A stretch of DNA of 64,000 nt. Source: an uncultured Clostridia bacterium. Its GTDB lineage: Bacteria; Bacillota; Clostridia; Christensenellales; UBA3700. Every line of letters starts with the position of its first letter. Within the stretch, counting starts at the first letter, position 1. Of the stretch, positions 49,960 through 58,638 are shown one piece after another. The position numbers and the translations under genes are program-made. The stretch lies in contig CAMBZZ010000006.1 in assembly GCA_945872615.1 (NCBI GenBank), positions 1 to 64,000 on the forward strand, given 5' to 3'. Under the pieces are notes generated by a model that searched no databases, was not told the DNA's origin, and worked only from the letters and a program-made list of their open reading frames with translations.

Positions 49960-51176
49960 AAATAAAATCGATAAAAGGCGGTGTTTGCGCCGCGCAAGGC
50001 TTTAAGGCAAGCGGAGTACATTGCGGAATAAGAAAGAATAAAAGTAAAAAGGATTTGGCACTCATCGTCAGCGACGTGGAGTGCAACGTGGCGTGCGTTT
50101 ATACCACCAATCTCGTCAAAGGAGCACCGATAACCGTGACGAAAAAACACGTGGCTGACGGAGTGGCGCAAGCAATAATATGCAATAGCGGCAACGCCAA
50201 TACTTGTAATGCGGACGGTGAGTATATCGCAGGAGAGATGAGCAAAGCTGTAGCCGAAACATTGGGAATAAAAGAAAACGACGTCGTGGTTGCCTCTACC
50301 GGCGTTATCGGTCAACCTCTTGACTTGACTCCTATAAAAAACGGTATGGCGGAATTGAAGGAAGCGCTGTCTTATAACGGTAACGACGCCGCCGCCGAAG
50401 CAATAATGACCACCGACACGGTGGATAAACAAGTGGCTGTGGAATTTGAAGTGAAGGGCAAAACCTGTCGCATCGGCGGTATGGCTAAGGGTAGCGGTAT
50501 GATTCACCCCAATATGGCGACTATGTTGGTATTTATCACTACCGACGTTGCGATCAGTAGCAAAATGTTGCAAAAAGCTTTGAGTGGCGATATTACCAAT
50601 ACTTTCAATATGGTGAGCGTAGACGGGGATACCTCTACCAACGATATGGTGACGGTGCTTGCCAACGGACTTGCGGGCAACGAGCCGATCGAGCAAGAGG
50701 ACGACGACTTTAGAGTGTTCGTCAAGGCTCTCAACAGCGTTACCGTTGCGCTGTGTCGCATGATAGCAGGTGACGGCGAAGGTGCAACTAAATTGCTCGA
50801 ATGCGTTGTCGGCGGTGCAAAGAACGAACTGACAGCCAAAACTGTGGCAAAGAGCGTCATTACTTCCTCTCTCCTCAAAGCGGCTATGTTCGGCGCGGAC
50901 GCTAATTGGGGCAGAGTGTTGTGCGCTATAGGATATAGCGGAGCAGACGTGGACGTCAACAAGATCGACGTAGCGTTTGAGAGTACCGTCGGCACTATCG
51001 AAGTCTGTAAGGACGGCGCGGGCATAGAATTTTCGGAAGAGAAAGCCAAGCAAGTCTTGAGCGAAAAAGAGATATTGATAAAAGTAGAACTAAATCAAGG
51101 AGAATTCGGGGCTACCGCTTGGGGATGCGATTTGACCTACGATTACGTAAAAATCAACGGAGACTACCGTACTTGA
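49956..51176 (+). CDS. argJ: Bifunctional ornithine acetyltransferase/N-acetylglutamate synthase
   Basis: KGSGMIHPNMATMLVFITTD autocleavage/nucleophile motif. Confidence 0.96.
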   Translation: MKIKSIKGGVCAAQGFKASGVHCGIRKNKSKKDLALIVSDVECNVACVYTTNLVKGAPITVTKKHVADGVAQAIICNSGNANTCNADGEYIAGEMSKAVAETLGIKENDVVVASTGVIGQPLDLTPIKNGMAELKEALSYNGNDAAAEAIMTTDTVDKQVAVEFEVKGKTCRIGGMAKGSGMIHPNMATMLVFITTDVAISSKMLQKALSGDITNTFNMVSVDGDTSTNDMVTVLANGLAGNEPIEQEDDDFRVFVKALNSVTVALCRMIAGDGEGATKLLECVVGGAKNELTAKTVAKSVITSSLLKAAMFGADANWGRVLCAIGYSGADVDVNKIDVAFESTVGTIEVCKDGAGIEFSEEKAKQVLSEKEILIKVELNQGEFGATAWGCDLTYDYVKINGDYRT

Positions 51177-51183
51177 GGTGATT

Positions 51184-52050
51184 ATGGACAACTTTTCTAA
51201 TGCGCAAAGGGCAAGAGTTTTGACGCAAGCCTTGCCATATATCAAAAAATATAACGGCAAAATAATAGTGGTCAAATATGGTGGCAACGCTATGACTTCC
51301 GACGTGCTAAAACAGCAAGTGATGGAAGACATAGTATTGTTGTGGCTGGTTGGCGTCAAAGTCGTATTGGTACACGGCGGCGGACCCGAGATAAGCGAGA
51401 CCATGCAAAAACTAGGCAAAAAAGCCGAATTCGTTGACGGATTGAGAGTGACAGACAAGGAGACTGTGGATATAGTGCAGATGGTCTTGGCGGGCAAAGT
51501 CAATAAGACTTTGGTCAACTTGATAGAAATGAAGGGTGGCAGAGCTATGGGCATAAGCGGAATGGACGGCAGACTTATCGAAGCCAAACAAAAGGACGAG
51601 AAGTTGGGCTACGTGGGCAAGGTTACCAACGTCAATATTGCTCCCGTACTCGACTTGCTTGAAAAAGGCTACATACCCGTAATTTCTACTTTGGGTTGCG
51701 ACAAGGACGGCAACACTTATAATATCAACGGAGATACTGCGGCGGCGTATATCGCAGGAGCTTTGGGCGCCGAAAGATTGGTGATGATGACCGACGTTGC
51801 GGGCATTTTGAGAGATAAGGAGGACGTGTCGACGTTGATTTCTTCTATAACTATCGCACAAGCAAAACGGTTATACGAAGAAGGCGTCATAACGGGTGGA
51901 ATGATACCTAAGGTCGATTGTTGCATCGAAGCAATCAATAGAGGAGTGCGTAAGGTCATAATTATGGACGGAAGAGTAGAACATGCAATTTTGATGGAGA
52001 TGCTTACCAACGAGGGCGCGGGTACCATGGTGATGGGAGACAACCAATGA
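51184..52050 (+). CDS. argB: Acetylglutamate kinase
   Basis: VVKYGGNAM, VLVHGGGPEIS. Confidence 0.96.
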   Translation: MDNFSNAQRARVLTQALPYIKKYNGKIIVVKYGGNAMTSDVLKQQVMEDIVLLWLVGVKVVLVHGGGPEISETMQKLGKKAEFVDGLRVTDKETVDIVQMVLAGKVNKTLVNLIEMKGGRAMGISGMDGRLIEAKQKDEKLGYVGKVTNVNIAPVLDLLEKGYIPVISTLGCDKDGNTYNINGDTAAAYIAGALGAERLVMMTDVAGILRDKEDVSTLISSITIAQAKRLYEEGVITGGMIPKVDCCIEAINRGVRKVIIMDGRVEHAILMEMLTNEGAGTMVMGDNQ

Positions 52051-53210
52051 ATACGAAGCAGATAGACCAAGAGTTCGTTGCCAATACGTACAACCGTTGT
52101 GGCGTAGAGATATGCCGAGGAAAGGGTAGCGAAGTATGGGACGAGACGGGCAAGAGATATATCGATTTGGGTAGCGGAATAGGCGTAACCGCATTTGGAT
52201 ACTGCGACGACGAATGGATGAAGGCGGTGACGGAACAGCTCACTTGTTTTCAACATACCTCTAACTTGTACTATACCAAACCTTGCGCCGATTTAGCACG
52301 CTTATTATGTCAAAAGACCGACATGAAAAAGGTGTTTTTTAGCAATTCGGGAGCCGAAGCCAACGAATGCGCAATCAAGGTTGCAAGAAAATATTGCCAA
52401 AACAAGAAGGGCGAAGACTTCTACAATATAGTCACTTTGAAAAATTCTTTTCACGGTAGAACTTTGACGACTCTTGCGGCTACGGGACAAGAACATTATC
52501 ACCAACTGTTTAAGCCGCTAACCAGTGGATTTTTGCATACCGACGCGGGCGACTTGGACACGTTGAACAAATGCGTAACAGAAAACAAAGTCGCGGGTAT
52601 TTTGATAGAGATAGTGCAAGGAGAAGGGGGAGTAAATTGCCTCGAGAAAGACTTTGTGCAGGGCGTGGAAAAGATTGCTAAAGACAACGATATAGTGTTG
52701 ATGGTTGACGAGGTGCAGACGGGCAACGGTAGAAGCGGACAACTCTACGCTTACATGGAATACGGAATCAAACCCGATGTTGTATCGACAGCCAAAGGAC
52801 TTGGAGGAGGTTTGCCGATAGGCGCAACTTTGCTGGGCGACAAAGTGGCTGACGTTCTGGGCTACGGCGAACACGGCTCAACGTTTGGCGGCAACCCTAT
52901 AGCTTGTGCGGGTGCACTGTCGATTTTGAAGAGAATAGACGATGACCTATTGCAACAAGTAAGGCAAAAAAGTCGATACGTGTGGACAAAATTGCAAAAT
53001 GCCAAAGGCGTCGAAAGTGTGAGCGGTATGGGCTTGATGATAGGAATTAAGACTGATAAGCCGGCACGTGAAGTGGTGGAAAAATGCTTGGAGAGAGGGG
53101 TGCTTTGCCTGACCGCAAAAGATAAGGTGAGACTGTTGCCCGCACTCAATATCGAGCAAGAGTTGCTTGACGAAGCGTTGGATATTCTATTAGAAATAGT
53201 GGGGGAATAA
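52047..53210 (+). CDS. argD: Acetylornithine aminotransferase
   Basis: [39 protein letters not shown]. Confidence 0.96.
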   Translation: MNTKQIDQEFVANTYNRCGVEICRGKGSEVWDETGKRYIDLGSGIGVTAFGYCDDEWMKAVTEQLTCFQHTSNLYYTKPCADLARLLCQKTDMKKVFFSNSGAEANECAIKVARKYCQNKKGEDFYNIVTLKNSFHGRTLTTLAATGQEHYHQLFKPLTSGFLHTDAGDLDTLNKCVTENKVAGILIEIVQGEGGVNCLEKDFVQGVEKIAKDNDIVLMVDEVQTGNGRSGQLYAYMEYGIKPDVVSTAKGLGGGLPIGATLLGDKVADVLGYGEHGSTFGGNPIACAGALSILKRIDDDLLQQVRQKSRYVWTKLQNAKGVESVSGMGLMIGIKTDKPAREVVEKCLERGVLCLTAKDKVRLLPALNIEQELLDEALDILLEIVGE

Positions 53211-53211
53211 T

Positions 53212-54210
53212 ATGAACTTGAAAGGAAAAAACTTCTTGAAGTTGTTGGACTTTACTGCTCAAGAGATCGAAGGGCTGATTGATTTGGCGAGCAAACTAAA
53301 AACTATGAAAAAACAAGGCGTGCCCCATAGATATTGCGAGGGCAAGAGCGTTGCTTTGATCTTTGAAAAGACTAGTACGAGGACGAGATGTGCTTTCGAA
53401 GTGGCGGCAGCCGACTTGGGTATGCACCCCGTCTATCTCGACCCGCTAGGCTCGCAAATAGGCAAAAAGGAGAGCATAGAGGACACGGCACGAGTGCTTG
53501 GTAGAATGTTCGACGGCATAGAATACCGTGGCTTTGGACAGAGCATAGTCGAAGAGCTTGCCGAGTATGCGGGAGTGCCTGTGTGGAACGGATTAACCAA
53601 TGAGTTCCACCCTACGCAAATTCTTGCCGACTTTTTGACAATCAAGGAACATTGCGGGGAGCTCAAAGGTAAAAAGTTGGTGTATATGGGCGATAGCCGT
53701 TATAATATGGGCAACTCGCTGATGGTGGGTTGCGCCAAAATGGGTATGCACTTCGTTGCGTGCGCGCCTCGGCAGTATTTCCCCAATGCCGAATTGGTAG
53801 AACAATGCCGTCAAATTGCAGGGGATAGCGGAGCGATTATAGAATTGGAGAGTGACGTGAATAAGGCAACGGCGGGTGCCGACGTAATATATACCGACGT
53901 GTGGGTATCAATGGGCGAGCCCGACGAGGTTTGGGCTCAAAGAATTGAAGACTTAAGTCCTTATAGAGTGACGGCAGACGTGATGAACAATGCGGGTGCA
54001 AAATGTAAATTCATGCATTGTTTGCCTGCCTTCCACGACCTCAATACCAAAATCGGTAAAGAGATATTCGACAAATTCGGCATAGACTGCATGGAAGTCA
54101 CCGACGAAGTGTTCGAGTCGGATAAGTCGATAGTTTTCGACGAGGCGGAAAACCGAATGCATACTATAAAAGCCGTTATGCTGGCGACTTTGACGGACTG
54201 CAAAGTTTAG
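53212..54210 (+). CDS. argF: Ornithine carbamoyltransferase
   Basis: [21 protein letters not shown]. Confidence 0.97.
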   Translation: MNLKGKNFLKLLDFTAQEIEGLIDLASKLKTMKKQGVPHRYCEGKSVALIFEKTSTRTRCAFEVAAADLGMHPVYLDPLGSQIGKKESIEDTARVLGRMFDGIEYRGFGQSIVEELAEYAGVPVWNGLTNEFHPTQILADFLTIKEHCGELKGKKLVYMGDSRYNMGNSLMVGCAKMGMHFVACAPRQYFPNAELVEQCRQIAGDSGAIIELESDVNKATAGADVIYTDVWVSMGEPDEVWAQRIEDLSPYRVTADVMNNAGAKCKFMHCLPAFHDLNTKIGKEIFDKFGIDCMEVTDEVFESDKSIVFDEAENRMHTIKAVMLATLTDCKV

Positions 54211-54227
54211 GAGATTATTGTTATTGA

Positions 54228-54253
54228 GAACGGGCAGCTGCCCGTTCTTTTTT
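54228..54253 (+). terminator. Arg operon terminator
   Basis: GAACGGGCAGCTGCCCGTTC perfect palindrome then TTTTTT. Confidence 0.9.
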
Positions 54254-54458
54254 GAATACAGTCGATAGATTGGCTATTTTCTCAATAAGTATCGAGTTTT
54301 TTGTATTGTGGTTAGTTTTAATATTGGCAATATTTTCAATTTTGAGATGTAAACATTGATTGATATTGGAGATTGGTTTTTATATTTTGCTTGACAAGTG
54401 CTACGGAATATATTATAATTTAGTAAATTAAAGTATTAAAGTGTTTGAGAGGTAAATT

Positions 54459-54749
54459 ATGAGCAGTTGGCATACGCAAGAGGTGGACGAACTTTTTAAG
54501 GCTATCACGAAATTGGAGAGCGTGGAGGAGTGTTACAAGTTTTTTGAGGACGCTTGCACTATCAACGAGATTTTGGGTATGGCACAAAGGCTCAAAGCCG
54601 CTAAGATGCTACTCGGCGGAGCCAATTACAACGACATCAGCGCCGCTACTGGTATGAGCTCGGCTACTATCAGCAGAGTAAACAAGTGCATTGAGTACGG
54701 CAACGGCGGATATAAGATTGTGCTCGATAGAATGGAAGAGAATAAATAA
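54459..54749 (+). CDS. YerC/YecD family TrpR-like regulator
   Basis: LFKAITKLES...DACTINEILGMAQRLKAAKMLL...GMSSATISRVNKCI. Confidence 0.9.
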   Translation: MSSWHTQEVDELFKAITKLESVEECYKFFEDACTINEILGMAQRLKAAKMLLGGANYNDISAATGMSSATISRVNKCIEYGNGGYKIVLDRMEENK

Positions 54750-54768
54750 TTTTTAATAAACAAGAAAC

Positions 54769-54798
54769 AAAAACACACCTAGGGATAGGTGTGTTTTT
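54769..54798 (+). terminator. Intrinsic terminator
   Basis: AAAAACACACCT / AGGTGTGTTTTT. Confidence 0.85.
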
Positions 54799-54801
54799 GT
54801 T

Positions 54802-54816
54802 TGGTAACTCCACGGG
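54802..54816 (-). other. 15-bp copy of the tRNA-Glu 3' end (integration-scar-like)
   Basis: TGGTAACTCCACGGG versus TGGTGACTCCACGGG at the 3' end of the tRNA at 55001. Confidence 0.5.
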
Positions 54817-54944
54817 TCTATGTTCTAGTTTTTTGCAAAGTACTCTACATAATTATTTAACGTATAAAATAAGAATAACCAATAATCCATACACAAATCC
54901 GTACACAAATTATTTTTGATTTTTCTTTTTTAGGCAAAAAATAA

Positions 54945-54988
54945 CTTCCGAAAACGCCTATTTCTTCAAAAATCCGCATTTTCGGAAG
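54945..54988 (-). terminator. Hairpin terminator downstream of tRNA-Glu
   Basis: CTTCCGAAAA / TTTTCGGAAG, 10-bp perfect inverted repeat; T-rich on the minus strand. Confidence 0.7.
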
Positions 54989-55000
54989 CCTAAAAAGTAT

Positions 55001-55075
55001 TGGTGACTCCACGGGGATTCGAACCCCGGTAGCAGCCGTGAGAGGGCTGAGTCTTAACCGCTTGACCATGGAGCC
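55001..55075 (-). tRNA. tRNA-Glu (anticodon CTC), CCA encoded
   Basis: GGCTCCATGGTCAAGCGGTTAAGACTCAGCCCTCTCACGGCTGCTACCGGGGTTCGAATCCCCGTGGAGTCACCA folds as a cloverleaf. Confidence 0.92.
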
Positions 55076-55248
55076 ATATTTAATTGCTTAGTCATTTTAG
55101 CACAAAATTGCATAGTTGTCTATCGTTTTTTGAGTAATTGTTGATATTTTGTGGGACTGAGGTAGGTTTGGTGTTTGATACGTTTTGATGAAATTGGCTA
55201 TCGGGCTGATGTAAATTATAAATTTTTGCTTTGTAGAGGGCAAAAAAG

Positions 55249-55277
55249 TTGAAAAAAATTTTGCAAAATGCTAAAAT
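55249..55277 (+). promoter_or_regulatory. Promoter upstream of MATE gene
   Basis: TTGAAA, 17 bp, TAAAAT. Confidence 0.5.
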
Positions 55278-55299
55278 ATACCCAAAGTGAGTAGTCGAA

Positions 55300-55338
55300 A
55301 GGCGTAAGTCCAACTTGAAGGATTTACGCCTATTTTTT
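55300..55338 (+). terminator. Terminator/attenuator hairpin in the MATE leader
   Basis: AGGCGTAAGTCC / GGATTTACGCCT (one wobble) followed by ATTTTTTT, about 27 bp before the ATG. Confidence 0.65.
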
Positions 55339-55364
55339 TGCGCAAAAAGCGTAGGGAGCAGAAA

Positions 55365-57056
55365 ATGAATAGCAAAAAACAAAACAAAATGGCGATAGAG
55401 CCGTTGAAAAAACTAGTCTGGAAAATGGGACTTCCAATGATAGTCTCCATGGTGTTGCAAGCGCTATACAACGTGGTTGACAGTATTTTCGTCGCCAATA
55501 TACAGGGCACGGGTGCGCTTGCCAATCAAGCGCTGACCGTAGCATTTCCCGTACAGATAATGATAATTGCAATAGGCGTCGGCACGGGCGTGGGGCTCAA
55601 CGCTCTCTTGTCAAAAAGCCTCGGCGAAAAGGACTCCGAGACCGTCAATAGGGTGGCTGGCAACGGAATATTTTTGGCGATAGTGATATACGCCGTGTTT
55701 TTGGTGTTCGGCTTGTTTTTTTCGCGTTCGTTTATAGCATTGTTTACCGACGACCCAAGCGTTTTGGCAATGGGTAGTTCGTATCTCAAGATTTGTTGTT
55801 GCCTTTCTCTGGGTGCGATCGGGTTTGCCATCTACGAGCGACTTTTGCAAGCTACGGGCAAAACTATGTGCTCGACGATAGCGCAAATATCGGGTGCGGT
55901 GGTCAACGTGATTTTGGACTACGTATTTATATTTCCTTTGGAGATGGGTGTAGACGGTGCGGCGTGGGCGACTGTGATAGGGCAATTCGTTTCGCTGTTT
56001 GTGGCGATGGCTTTTCACTATTCGGTCAACAAGGAGATTGGCGGCAGTATCAAGTATATCAAACCGAGCGGCAAGATTATCGGCGGTATTTACAAAATCG
56101 GCGCCTCCGCCGCGGCTATGCAAGCCTTGCTTTCGGTGATGATGGCGGGCGTCAACGCAATTTTGGGGCATGCCAACGCCGACCCGACGATTTTGGTGGG
56201 GTCCTTTGGAATTTATTACAAAATCCAACAAGTAGCACTCTTTTCCGCATTTGGGCTGTCAAATACCATAATAACAATTTTGTCCTTCAACTATGGCATG
56301 AAAAATAAAGAGCGGTCGCTGGATTGCATCAAATACGGAGTGTGTGATACCCTTGTCGTCACGCTCGCCATAACGGTGCTTTTTCAGATAATAGCCAAGC
56401 CTCTGGCAACGCTGTTTGCTCTGTCGGGAGGCTCTTCTGCTGCGCTCGTCGAAGTGTGTACCAAAGCTACCCGGATAGCAAGCTTGGGCTATATCTTTAT
56501 GGGGGTTTCCGTCGCCGTTCAAGGCGTTTTGCAAGCGTTGGGCTACGCCGTCAAACCATTGATAATATCGCTTTTGAGATTGGTGATATTCGTCTTTCCG
56601 ATTGCCTATCTTTTTACGCTTTCCTCCAATGTGATAGACGTCGTTTGGTGGACCTTCCCGATAGCAGAGGTGGCAACGACGATTTTTGCACTTGGCTTTT
56701 TGAGAGATGCAAAACGTAAAAAAATAGACGCCCTCGAAAAAATTAGCGCGCCGCAAAACTCCAATCTCATCATAACGGTTTCTAGACAACACGGCACCAA
56801 CGGCAAAATAATTGCTAAATTGATTGCAGAAAAACTCGGACTTAAGTTCTACGATAAGGAACTTTTTATGATTGAGGCTCAACATAGGGGATTGGACAGA
56901 CGCTATATCGAAAAGGCTCGGAACAAGATTGTTATTCGCTATACCTTTCTTTGGACGCTAAGAAGGAATCAATTATCGCCCAAAGCGAAATTATATGCGC
57001 TTTGGCAGACAAAGAATCATTCGTCATCGTCGGAAGAGCCGCTGACTACGTTTTGA
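55365..57056 (+). CDS. MATE family efflux transporter with the N-terminal part of a C-terminal cytidylate kinase-like domain (frameshifted)
   Basis: MATE sequence to about FLRDAKRKK, then NLIITVSRQHGTNGKIIAKLIAEKLGLKFYDKELF (AAA_26/cytidylate kinase-like P-loop); homology leaves this frame near 56930. Confidence 0.88.
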   Translation: MNSKKQNKMAIEPLKKLVWKMGLPMIVSMVLQALYNVVDSIFVANIQGTGALANQALTVAFPVQIMIIAIGVGTGVGLNALLSKSLGEKDSETVNRVAGNGIFLAIVIYAVFLVFGLFFSRSFIALFTDDPSVLAMGSSYLKICCCLSLGAIGFAIYERLLQATGKTMCSTIAQISGAVVNVILDYVFIFPLEMGVDGAAWATVIGQFVSLFVAMAFHYSVNKEIGGSIKYIKPSGKIIGGIYKIGASAAAMQALLSVMMAGVNAILGHANADPTILVGSFGIYYKIQQVALFSAFGLSNTIITILSFNYGMKNKERSLDCIKYGVCDTLVVTLAITVLFQIIAKPLATLFALSGGSSAALVEVCTKATRIASLGYIFMGVSVAVQGVLQALGYAVKPLIISLLRLVIFVFPIAYLFTLSSNVIDVVWWTFPIAEVATTIFALGFLRDAKRKKIDALEKISAPQNSNLIITVSRQHGTNGKIIAKLIAEKLGLKFYDKELFMIEAQHRGLDRRYIEKARNKIVIRYTFLWTLRRNQLSPKAKLYALWQTKNHSSSSEEPLTTF

Positions 57057-57364
57057 GAGATAGAAGCAACGTGATAAAGGTGTTTTTGTATGCACCCGAC
57101 GAATATAGAATAAATAACGTTATGGAAATTTACGGAGACAGCCGGATCGAAGCGCAAAAGAGAATAAAGTCCAGCGATAAGGCACGAGGCAATTATTACG
57201 AAATCATCTCCAATCAAAAATGGGGAGAGAAAAGTAACTACGACCTTTGCCTTGACTGTTCGGTGGGCAACGAGCAAGTTGTGGACACTGTGTGTCAATA
57301 CGTACGGAGCGCGTACGAAAAGACCACCGACGGATACGTAAAGCGCAAGTTGAACGTGGAATAA
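56930..57364 (+). pseudogene. Remainder of the cytidylate kinase-like domain in the -1 frame
   Basis: CYSLYLSLDAKKESIIAQSEIICALADKESFVIVGRAADYVLRD continues the kinase-like domain in another frame. Confidence 0.7.
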
Positions 57365-57638
57365 AGAATCTTTTGTTGTGATTATCATTATCCTATTAGC
57401 GTTTATGGAAGTGCTATTAGAGTTTAGGCTCCGCTTACTAAGCGTAGCCTTGCCGATTATGAGTACAAGAATTGCAAAATAAAAATCAGCAGTTTCTAAA
57501 TTCTTTCCGTTTTAAGATTTCTTTCGTTGCATTTTTGCTACAAATGTTATATAATCACATTGTATTGGTTGATAATGTTATTTTTTAACGTGGATTTTAT
57601 CTATTTTACGTATCATTTTTCAAATAAATATTTGATTT

Positions 57639-57681
57639 GCCTCCATAGTTAAATGGATATAACAAGCCCCTCCTAAGGGTG
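57639..57681 (+). pseudogene. Truncated tRNA-Arg(CCT)-like sequence (5' half)
   Basis: GCCTCCATAGTTAAATGGATATAACAAGCCCCTCCTAAGGGTG: acceptor 5' strand, D-arm GTTA/TAAC, anticodon loop CTCCTAA; no matching T-arm or acceptor 3' strand. Confidence 0.5.
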
Positions 57682-57700
57682 TTTTTAACTCGGGAAAAAC

Positions 57701-57746
57701 CACAATATATAGCGAGATGACTGCTATAAGACCACTATATATTGTG
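57701..57746. repeat. Perfect 12-bp inverted repeat
   Basis: CACAATATATAG (57701-57712) / CTATATATTGTG (57735-57746). Confidence 0.8.
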
Positions 57747-57847
57747 ATTACTACATTATCAAATAATATCAGGTATTGTTTTGGGTATTATTTCGGTATC
57801 AAAAATCTTTTGCAATAACTTTTGAATCGTGCTATAATTTTGACACA

Positions 57848-57925
57848 TCTGCCTGTACCTCAGTAGGATAGAGGGTCCGCCTCCTAAGCGGAACGCCGTT
57901 GGTTCGACTCCAATCAGGCAGGCCA
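57848..57925 (+). tRNA. tRNA-Arg (anticodon CCT), CCA encoded
   Basis: CTGCCTG/CAGGCAG acceptor, D-arm CCTC/GAGG, anticodon arm TCCGC-CTCCTAA-GCGGA, TTCGACT T-loop, GCCA end. The T-arm looks slightly irregular (extra G). Confidence 0.85.
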
Positions 57926-57930
57926 GCCGT

Positions 57931-57964
57931 CAGTCACTTCTTTCGTGGAGTGACTGATTTTTTT
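57931..57964. terminator. Terminator after tRNA-Arg
   Basis: CAGTCAC / GTGACTG followed by ATTTTTTT. Confidence 0.75.
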
Positions 57965-58404
57965 ATGCCTAAGCACTGCATATATTTCTTCCACATTTTG
58001 CTTTCGTGGCGGTTCATTTTCTTGAGATGTGGCAAAAGTTGGCTATAGTTTACAATCCATTTATTGCTGTATCTATACTTAAACACTGTCGTGTCTGTTT
58101 TCAAAAACTCGCGTATTTCATCGGGATGGATAAAACGGTCGCCCGTTTTTCTATTGTTGTTCCATTCTCTCGCACAATCTTCTATGCACCTTAACTTTGG
58201 GATTGAATACTCGTGTACTTCTAAATTGTATGGGTTCACTTTTTCAAAGAAATCTTTTGAGTCAATCAAAATTATGTTTTGTGAAATAGTATGTTTTATC
58301 CCATTCTGGAGTGCAATTCTACGAACGTTGTTTCGTCTTATGATTGTGCCACTATCTTCCTGCTTGAATATTCTGTAAATATCGCCTGAAGTCAAATATC
58401 TCAT
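57934..58404 (-). CDS. Excisionase/HTH-like protein with two similar halves
   Basis: TSGDIYRIFKQEDSG...RRNNVRRIA and FIHPDEIREFLKTDTTVFKYRYSNKWIVNYSQL segments; lies between int and tRNA. Confidence 0.55.
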   Translation of the reverse strand: MRYLTSGDIYRIFKQEDSGTIIRRNNVRRIALQNGIKHTISQNIILIDSKDFFEKVNPYNLEVHEYSIPKLRCIEDCAREWNNNRKTGDRFIHPDEIREFLKTDTTVFKYRYSNKWIVNYSQLLPHLKKMNRHESKMWKKYMQCLGIKKSVTPRKK

Positions 58405-58604
58405 TGTTTTATCTCCTTCTTGCCATTTACAAATAGCAACAATTCATCCATATTGATAACCCAAGCGTTGCCGTATTTTAGCGGAGTAATTACGCCTTGT
58501 TTCATCAGTGTGACCAACATTTTGTAGTTAAGACAAGTGTAGGGATCGACTTGTTTTACCTCTTTTAATACGTCGGAAATTCTTCTCAGTCGTGGTAAAT
58601 ACAT
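58401..58604 (-). CDS. Small excisionase-like HTH protein (67 aa)
   Basis: YKMLVTLMKQGVITPLKYGNAWVINMDELLLFVNGK pattern; overlaps next gene by 4 nt. Confidence 0.55.
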   Translation of the reverse strand: MYLPRLRRISDVLKEVKQVDPYTCLNYKMLVTLMKQGVITPLKYGNAWVINMDELLLFVNGKKEIKQ

Positions 58605-58638
58605 TTCTATGTTCTCCTTATAAAACTAAGCGAGTCGC

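Noticed and set aside
49779-51053. 424-aa minus-strand ORF
   Set aside because: Antisense to argC/argJ, which are strongly supported; no domain seen.
56900-56960. Programmed -1 frameshift in MATE-kinase gene
   Set aside because: No X_XXY_YYZ slippery heptamer or obvious downstream pseudoknot; indel or sequencing error is more likely.
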